A program made the position numbers and the translations under genes. A stretch of DNA of 26,834 bases from an uncultured Blautia sp. (GTDB lineage: Bacteria > Bacillota > Clostridia > Lachnospirales > Lachnospiraceae): the NCBI GenBank assembly GCA_934426285.1, contig CAKRYE010000026.1, positions 1 to 26,834 on the forward strand, read 5' to 3'. The notes beneath the pieces are model-generated. The model saw nothing but the letters and a program-made list of their open reading frames with translations, was not told the DNA's origin and made no database searches. This document shows, piece by piece, positions 23,801 through 26,834 of this stretch. The first letter of the stretch is position 1. Each line of letters starts with the position of its first letter.

Positions 23801-24729
23801 GTTATAATCTTTCAAAAACAACAGGGAATGAAACAATATTAAATGTTGTGAAGCCACCAGAATCTATGAAGAAAGTGAAAATTACAGCTACTGCGAAGAA
23901 TAATTCTGGAGATATAGTTTGCACCGCATCAACAGAAATTACTGTTAACGAAAAGAATACGATTTCCAGATCTTACAATTTGGGAAAGGGTGATCAACAA
24001 AAATTATTTAAGAATATGAGTGTTAATAATGTAGCTGTTAATTCAATAACTGCCAGTTATGCAACATCTGAGGGAATAACGAAGAACTGTGAAATAAACG
24101 CAATTCCAACATTAAGTCTAACAACAGGAAACATTTGTAAAAACTTGCAAGTGAATATGAATGCAGATTCATCAGATTTTAAGAAATACAAATATATATT
24201 GATTTCTGTTGATACTCAAAATACATTGTACAAGTTTTATATATATCCTGTTGAATTAAATGTTTATGATTGTGAAACTGGAAGAAATGGTACTGCAATT
24301 GCCTATGTACCGACGGATACAGAAAGTATCCAAAGATCATCATCTCTAATTGAAAAAGATAATGATGATAATGGAAATGGATACACTTATTCATACGGGT
24401 TTAATGATTATAAGGCACAGATACGATTGAGTATTGACAGTAGAACGGGAGTTGGCTATTTCAGTGGTGATTATGTAGGCTCTTCTGCAGGAAAATGGAT
24501 TATGCGAATGTGCAAGAAAGGAACTAGCGATTGGATATACTATAGGCTTGAAAATGATAAATGGTATATGTTCCAGAATGGAACAGGAGATGAAACACAA
24601 GTAGAAAAAACAAAAAAAACACGTTTTTATTGGGACTTGACAAAGGGAATCCATTTAATATATGCAAATAATGGAACCCCAACTGAAAAAGAGACTCCAA
24701 ATACAACCTTTTGGAAAAAATGGAATTAG
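20830..24729 (+). CDS. Giant minor pilin with Ig-like repeats, GspJ/PilW-like; candidate tip adhesin
   Basis: A protein of about 1299 aa, several times larger than ordinary GspJ/PilW pilins. Its leader MKQKNKG is cut before FTLIELIVTIAIIAIFSGVVL, with Glu+5 present. The pilin head runs to about residue 290, interrupted by a Ser/Thr/Asp/Gly-rich linker (about 150-225). After that come tandem beta-sandwich segments of bacterial Ig-like style, each starting with an ITLDPG-like strand and ending VKV or VKLA, and finally a distinct C-terminal module with a Trp/Tyr-rich end (KWIMRMCKKGTSDWIYYRL). From about 22330 the DNA becomes clearly more AT-rich than the pilus assembly genes, which could mark acquired or fast-evolving sequence. 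AGGAGA (20817-20822) fixes the start at ATG 20830, not 20806. It closes the locus, before a terminator. Confidence 0.82.
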   Translation: MKQKNKGFTLIELIVTIAIIAIFSGVVLTVVGTGAHSYRTTSSNTKVQMETQDVMDQIQNIIIDVNRSVYYTYGDAMNSSVGDLVSNDIDSNGEASGTAMSKTFMACSGKESSDSVGSGDQEYDYSCDVIMWNKQEQKLYYACRTWKGTESVKNKTTDGSGVDSGTDENGTPTVNESSANGTSAGDGSETEVLDITDNDMEVADATSDGENMGTTVSTRTSEIQNKVDKTVLAENITDFRVDVSKVVSERIIRFQFTADVNGKETTTVHTVNLRNQIQISKPEDGYGKSDGDTPWILLTNYPIEVEPGKSVTGFSKLMKGNIDPDTIKWVVDSGNGAFTAGAEGSDDSLVTLTANSDAKDGDIITIHVEARTSDGKTVQSRTATIKVVSKKVPQSLIPSTTEVLLGVGNSYNLTSIRWNVKYSDGTESEEVSADSLTWSMLSNIDGITFNAGNIKIEKTDNGPGTNADNSQFNLKVSYSDPNNTGTNVEGTLHVKLARLDVTSPTGTYNVNDDKNFTYIYKEGGIQNNDKIGTLNPVYTSDPVGKVISTGDKFIADDVGSWNVQATLNMSEIGGFGGNITGENQFSVQEQTEQAQVKLHNDSGLNTIIPGKNYTCSSKYNENEFYLSSDWSGTDDKLEIKWSVSHKYSANTGFLSGGSYTSDITIKSKDNVTLHVGSDEKGFVLEADLTVKDYNGNITHHYRGNMNVKIARGVSIQNTFEDNSEETQNFKAFRGRRYQLKAVVNVSKYNSITNQHDTEELKLQPDKYTWIISANGKYAPGITSLDIEENWLDFNITVKVTDSYDNIIYPLNYENLKDNKNVKVEDIPVNAEVVAVDNKTSLFPGDTTKLYLRLWNEAGTLDGQADWSGFSSDKLCVVADTNAQTIHQDSIYQNDVVIPIEVKASTDVKEITNITIPVKYKYKSGGQVSNSEEETSINITITPLNMVINPSSYEAYESNSVTIAANIYNADSNEDVTNSYVINWSLSPEDASYNLSKTTGNETILNVVKPPESMKKVKITATAKNNSGDIVCTASTEITVNEKNTISRSYNLGKGDQQKLFKNMSVNNVAVNSITASYATSEGITKNCEINAIPTLSLTTGNICKNLQVNMNADSSDFKKYKYILISVDTQNTLYKFYIYPVELNVYDCETGRNGTAIAYVPTDTESIQRSSSLIEKDNDDNGNGYTYSYGFNDYKAQIRLSIDSRTGVGYFSGDYVGSSAGKWIMRMCKKGTSDWIYYRLENDKWYMFQNGTGDETQVEKTKKTRFYWDLTKGIHLIYANNGTPTEKETPNTTFWKKWN

Positions 24730-24752
24730 AAAGTATGAGACATTTATCGAAT

Positions 24753-24787
24753 AAAGTTTCCTAAGGCGAGAGTATGAAACTTTTTCT
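24753..24787 (+). terminator. Terminator of the pilus locus
   Basis: AAAGTTTC (24753-24760) pairs with GAAACTTT (24776-24783), with a 15-base loop and a T-run at 24781-24785. It lies 24 bases after the last pilin stop codon. Confidence 0.7.
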
Positions 24788-24850
24788 GTAAAATAATGTT
24801 TAGAAGGTTCTTCTATGATACAATAAATATCATTAGGAGGACCTTTTATT

Positions 24851-24886
24851 ATGGCAAGACAAAAGAAACCTGTACATCGTAAGTAG
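24851..24886 (+). pseudogene. Start of an IS256-like transposase, cut after 10 codons
   Basis: AGGAGG (24835-24840) precedes ATG 24851, which encodes MARQKKPVHR before the frame runs into the IS66-type end at 24879 and stops (AAG TAG). From memory, this N-terminus is typical of IS256/mutator transposases in Lachnospiraceae; the rest is missing, so only the promoter-proximal scrap survives. Family assignment from ten residues is tentative. Confidence 0.45.
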
Positions 24887-25079
24887 GTAATCATCCGTAT
24901 CTGTTTTTTCGATTTTTATTCTGCTACAATCTCCTTAAAACTCAGGAGGTATTCTATACACTATGAATAAAGAAGAAAAAACAAAACTCTGGTCTGAGCG
25001 TATCCAGCAATGCCAGACCAGTGGAAAAACATGTAAACAATGGTGTGCAGAAAACGGTATCCCTTTATCTAAAAGAGTT
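24879..25079 (+). mobile_element. IS66-family left-end fragment
   Basis: The fragment opens with GTAAG, the hallmark of IS66 terminal repeats, at 24879; the 22-bp end sequence recurs exactly at 26358-26379. It is inserted in the IS256-like start. It then holds the leader and first ~38 codons of the IS66 accessory ORF, and is cut off near 25079 where the 94-bp repeat begins. No right end is seen. Confidence 0.65.
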
Positions 25080-25142
25080 TGTCGGGGTCGCACCCCCTGT
25101 CGGGAAAATAAAGAAACGAAATTTGTTTTAAAAGTTTTCTAA
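24963..25142 (+). pseudogene. IS66 TnpA-type accessory protein, truncated and fused to repeat sequence
   Basis: AGGAGG near 24944 leads to ATG 24963. The first 38 residues (MNKEEKTKLWSERIQQCQ... KQWCAENGIPLSKR) match the DNA-binding start of IS66 OrfA proteins, which normally have about 100 or more residues. At about 25077 the frame passes into the 94-bp repeat and reads VCRGRTPCREN... to a stop at 25142, a chance fusion. It is too short for a working IS66 protein. Confidence 0.65.
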
Positions 25143-25176
25143 AGAAAGTATAAAATCTAACTGAGCCACAGACTGG
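25083..25176. repeat. 94-bp dispersed repeat, copy 1
   Basis: This copy matches 26402-26495 at about 89 of 94 positions. It opens with a CGGGGTxGCACCCC hairpin and ends in the left arm of the terminator at 25164. The two copies lie on either side of the Rpn-type gene, in the same orientation. Confidence 0.85.
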
Positions 25177-25205
25177 CACGCACCCAGTCTGTGGCTTTCT
25201 TCATT
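25164..25205 (+). terminator. Rho-independent terminator
   Basis: AGCCACAGACTGG (25164-25176) pairs perfectly with CCAGTCTGTGGCT (25184-25196) over 13 bp, with a 7-base loop, followed by a T-rich tract. Copy 2 of the 94-bp repeat keeps only the left arm. Confidence 0.8.
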
Positions 25206-25211
25206 CTGTGG

Positions 25212-25240
25212 TTGACACACCGTCCATCATTTGCTACACT
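25212..25240 (+). promoter_or_regulatory. Strong sigma-A promoter with extended -10 for the Rpn-type gene
   Basis: TTGACA (25212-25217), 17 bases, TACACT (25235-25240) preceded by TGC. The 145-base leader contains an ATGGTGGAAACAG / CTGTTTCCTCCAT stem (about 25312-25324 with 25359-25371, one mismatch) just before the ribosome site. Confidence 0.7.
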
Positions 25241-25392
25241 AAAATTACATATCTGGGAAAGTTCTAAGGCCGTTCGGTCAATCTGATTCCACATATGAAA
25301 CTGAAATAAATATGGTGGAAACAGTACAACGGCACATATAAATTCTGTAGAAACGATGCTGTTTCCTCCATCATAAGGAAAGGAGCATGCAG

Positions 25393-26358
25393 ATGCAGAA
25401 TGAAAGAAAAAAACTGGAAGAGTTGAACCTGCTAGATGATTTTCTCTTTAATGCCATGATGACATATCCTGAAATGGGAGAGAAGTTTACACGAAAGATT
25501 CTGAAACTTCTGTTTAACAAGGAGTTTCGAAATCTGAAAGTGATCGCACAGAAATCCTATGGAGGATTGAATACAGATTTGCGGGGAGCCCGGCTGGATG
25601 TTTATGTAGAAAGCGATGACAGCGCTGAGATAGATGCGTCAGAGGATGTATCTATTTATGACCTGGAGCCGGATAAGAATGATAAGGCAAAGTATATTGC
25701 CGCATTTCCACAGAGAATCCGCTTTTATCATGCTATCATAGACAGCCGCAGCCTGAAATCAGGAGAGGATTTTGGTAAGTTAAAGAGAGTATACGTAATC
25801 TTTATCTGTAATTACGATCCTTTTGGTTACGATAGGGTGAAATATACAATACGAAATATGTGCGTAGAAGAACCGGAAATGCCATACGATGATGGTGCTC
25901 AGACAACCGTACTGTATACTAAGGGTACAAAGGGTGATGACATATCCGAAGAACTCCGGCAGTTTTTAAAGTATATGGAGAACACAACTCAGACAAATGC
26001 CGTAAATGATACACTGAAGGATATCCAGAAAATGGTGGATATCGTGAAGCGGGACGGGGAGGTGTCATTAAGCTATATGAAGGGTTTTGAGAGAGATACG
26101 ATTATGTATGAAAAAGGTCAGGCAGCTGAACGAAAAAATACAGAAAGAGAACGCCAAAGAGCGGATTGTGCTGAAAAAGCAAGGGATGAAGCTAAAAAAG
26201 CAAGGGATGAAGCTGAAAATGTAAGGGATCAAGCTGAAAAAGCAAGGATGATTGCTGAAGAAGAAAAAATAAAAGCCCAGAAAGAGACTACTGAGGCACT
26301 TAAAAGAGTTGCTGAACTGGAGAAGATTCTGCAATGTAAAACTGCGGAGGTTAAATAG
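25393..26358 (+). CDS. Rpn-family PD-(D/E)XK nuclease / putative transposase
   Basis: A 321-aa protein of the Rpn (PDDEXK_2) family, DNA endonucleases linked to recA-independent recombination. Family landmarks are LLDDFLFNAMM at the start, TDLRGARLDVYVE with the first active-site Asp, IYDLEPDKND in place of the usual ExQ/ExK strand, FPQRIRFYHAIIDSR, and VYVIFICNYDPFG. The C-terminal ~90 residues are a long charged coiled coil with KARDEA-type repeats. ATG 25393 is chosen, seven bases after AAGGAG; ATG 25387 is too close to it. The stop codon TAG uses the first base of the IS66-like end at 26358, so the extreme C-terminus may have been cut by an insertion. It has its own promoter. Confidence 0.87.
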   Translation: MQNERKKLEELNLLDDFLFNAMMTYPEMGEKFTRKILKLLFNKEFRNLKVIAQKSYGGLNTDLRGARLDVYVESDDSAEIDASEDVSIYDLEPDKNDKAKYIAAFPQRIRFYHAIIDSRSLKSGEDFGKLKRVYVIFICNYDPFGYDRVKYTIRNMCVEEPEMPYDDGAQTTVLYTKGTKGDDISEELRQFLKYMENTTQTNAVNDTLKDIQKMVDIVKRDGEVSLSYMKGFERDTIMYEKGQAAERKNTERERQRADCAEKARDEAKKARDEAENVRDQAEKARMIAEEEKIKAQKETTEALKRVAELEKILQCKTAEVK

Positions 26359-26379
26359 TAAGTAGGTAATCATCCGTAT
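26358..26379. repeat. Second copy of the IS66-type 22-bp end
   Basis: This copy is identical to 24879-24900 over 22 bases and begins GTAAG. Only about 20 further bases separate it from the second 94-bp repeat, so no IS66 body remains here. Confidence 0.8.
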
Positions 26380-26401
26380 ATTGACATTTTATGGAACCTG
26401 G

Positions 26402-26495
26402 CGGGGTAGCACCCCCTGTCGAGAAAATAAAGAAACGAAATTTGTCTTAAAAGTTCTCTAAAGAAAGTATAAAATCTAACTGAGTCACAGACTGG
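26402..26495. repeat. 94-bp dispersed repeat, copy 2
   Basis: This is the counterpart of 25083-25176, with about five substitutions. Similarity stops exactly at CACAGACTGG, in the middle of what is a terminator hairpin in copy 1. Confidence 0.85.
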
Positions 26496-26584
26496 AACGT
26501 TTTTTCTGGTTATAATACACCCATTATTTTTGAGTTGACTTTTTTGCTCGTTGCGGTGAGCTATTCCTTTTAGACTGTTGCTGT

Positions 26585-26674
26585 CTATCGTCTGTTGTCC
26601 AGCCATTTGCATATGTAGTAGCTAACTACGCCTGCTATAACAGAGACAAGAAATGTGGTGAGAATTTCTTCCAT
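26585..26674 (-). CDS. 29-aa hydrophobic peptide, type I toxin-like
   Basis: A 29-codon gene read from 26674 down to 26585. The product starts MEEILTTFLVSVIAGVVSYY, a single membrane helix, and ends with a basic tail, CKWLDNRR. AAAGGAGGTG lies at 26690-26681, an almost perfect ribosome site seven bases from the ATG. Size, one helix and charged tail fit small membrane toxins of type I toxin-antitoxin systems in Firmicutes. A candidate antisense promoter and a terminator on the opposite strand support this. The neighbouring frame continues as an open charged stretch (LKGIAHRNEQKS), so a frameshift of a longer ancestor is possible. Toxicity is inferred, not shown. Confidence 0.65.
   Translation of the reverse strand: MEEILTTFLVSVIAGVVSYYICKWLDNRR
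26633..26641 (+). promoter_or_regulatory. Candidate extended -10 promoter for an antisense RNA
   Basis: TGCTATAAC on the + strand lies inside the peptide gene. No good -35 is seen. A transcript from about 26648 to the terminator at 26755 would be near 108 bases and cover the first codons and ribosome site of the peptide mRNA. Confidence 0.45.
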
Positions 26675-26711
26675 GGAGTCCACCTCCTTTCTGCTGGAGG
26701 TTCGACAGCTT

Positions 26712-26739
26712 GTTATCCTAAAGCCCCCAATACTGTGAA
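26712..26739 (-). promoter_or_regulatory. Candidate promoter of the small peptide gene
   Basis: On the - strand, TTCACA (26739-26734), 16 bases, GATAAC (26717-26712). It would start the mRNA near 26705, about 30 bases before the ATG. It overlaps the opposing terminator. Confidence 0.35.
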
Positions 26740-26755
26740 TATTGGGGGACTTTTT
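26723..26755 (+). terminator. Rho-independent terminator, + strand
   Basis: CCCCCAATA (26724-26732) and TATTGGGGG (26740-26748) pair perfectly with a 7-base loop; AC and five T follow. The T-run is on the + strand, so it ends the putative antisense RNA. Confidence 0.85.
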
Positions 26756-26778
26756 CGAATATATTTTATATTATATGA

Positions 26779-26834
26779 TTGCAAATATATTCTATTTGCA
26801 GTAAAATGTATTAAAAATAGAAAAGGAGTGATAT
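26779..26834 (+). promoter_or_regulatory. Promoter, operator-like palindrome and ribosome site of a gene beyond the window
   Basis: TTGCAA (26779-26784), 17 bases, TAAAAT (26802-26807). An 8-bp perfect inverted repeat, TGCAAATA / TATTTGCA (26780-26787 and 26793-26800), fills the spacer, a likely repressor site. AAAGGAG at 26822-26828 predicts a start codon at or just after the last base. Confidence 0.6.

Noticed and set aside
5796..24729. ComG-type competence operon
   Set aside because: PilT, PilM, PilN and PilO are present along with large minor pilins, which fits a true type IV pilus and not the compact ComG set.
26370..26612. 80-codon - strand frame next to the small peptide
   Set aside because: It lacks a ribosome site and runs through the 94-bp repeat in both function-free composition and frame; at most it holds the frame-shifted tail of an older peptide gene.

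Overview
The window looks like the chromosome of a low-to-mid GC, single-membrane Firmicute, most likely a gut Lachnospiraceae of the Blautia/Ruminococcus type. This is inferred from protein style (NlpC/P60 wall hydrolase with Pro-Thr linker, Rpn-type transposase, IS66 and IS256-like fragments), AGGAGG ribosome sites, sigma-A promoters that often carry an extended -10 (TGCTA), and a type IV pilus locus with no secretin or pilotin, as expected without an outer membrane.

Layout. 1-5500 is ordinary chromosome: the end of metA, a PurF-like phosphoribosyltransferase whose glutaminase residues appear lost, two small conserved-looking proteins behind a strong promoter, a zinc-dependent phospholipase C-like protein, and a secreted NlpC/P60 peptidoglycan hydrolase. 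5796-24729 is a 19-kb type IV pilus locus, all on the + strand: extension ATPase (pilB), retraction ATPase (pilT), platform protein (pilC), a 1.19-kb non-coding gap, two tandem major pilins, prepilin peptidase (pilD), a PilM-PilN fusion, PilO, then four minor pilins, three of them very large (549, 827 and about 1299 aa). A terminator closes the locus at 24753-24787. 24830-26500 is a scrap-yard of insertion sequences (truncated IS256-like start, IS66 left ends, a 94-bp direct repeat) around an intact Rpn-type gene. 26585-26755 holds a 29-codon hydrophobic peptide gene on the - strand opposed by a likely antisense RNA, a type I toxin-antitoxin candidate. The window ends in the promoter and ribosome site of a gene that starts just outside.

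How the pilus genes fit together: PilD cuts and methylates the prepilins; PilB drives and PilT reverses assembly through PilC; PilM-N and PilO form the inner alignment complex; the minor pilins probably form a tip, with the Ig-like giant as an adhesin.

The most unusual signal is in the gap between pilC and the major pilins (9921-11108). It holds two ~200-bp elements (10013-10215 and 10519-10719) that fold into very long hairpins with the same architecture. Their outer stems (27 bp and 19 bp, perfect) differ in sequence yet both pair fully, while a 32-nt core is 31/32 identical. Downstream lie a G9 tract inside a predicted stem, a pair of mutually exclusive small hairpins, and a 19-bp inverted repeat that flanks the first pilin gene. 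I know of no described element that matches, but no database search was possible.
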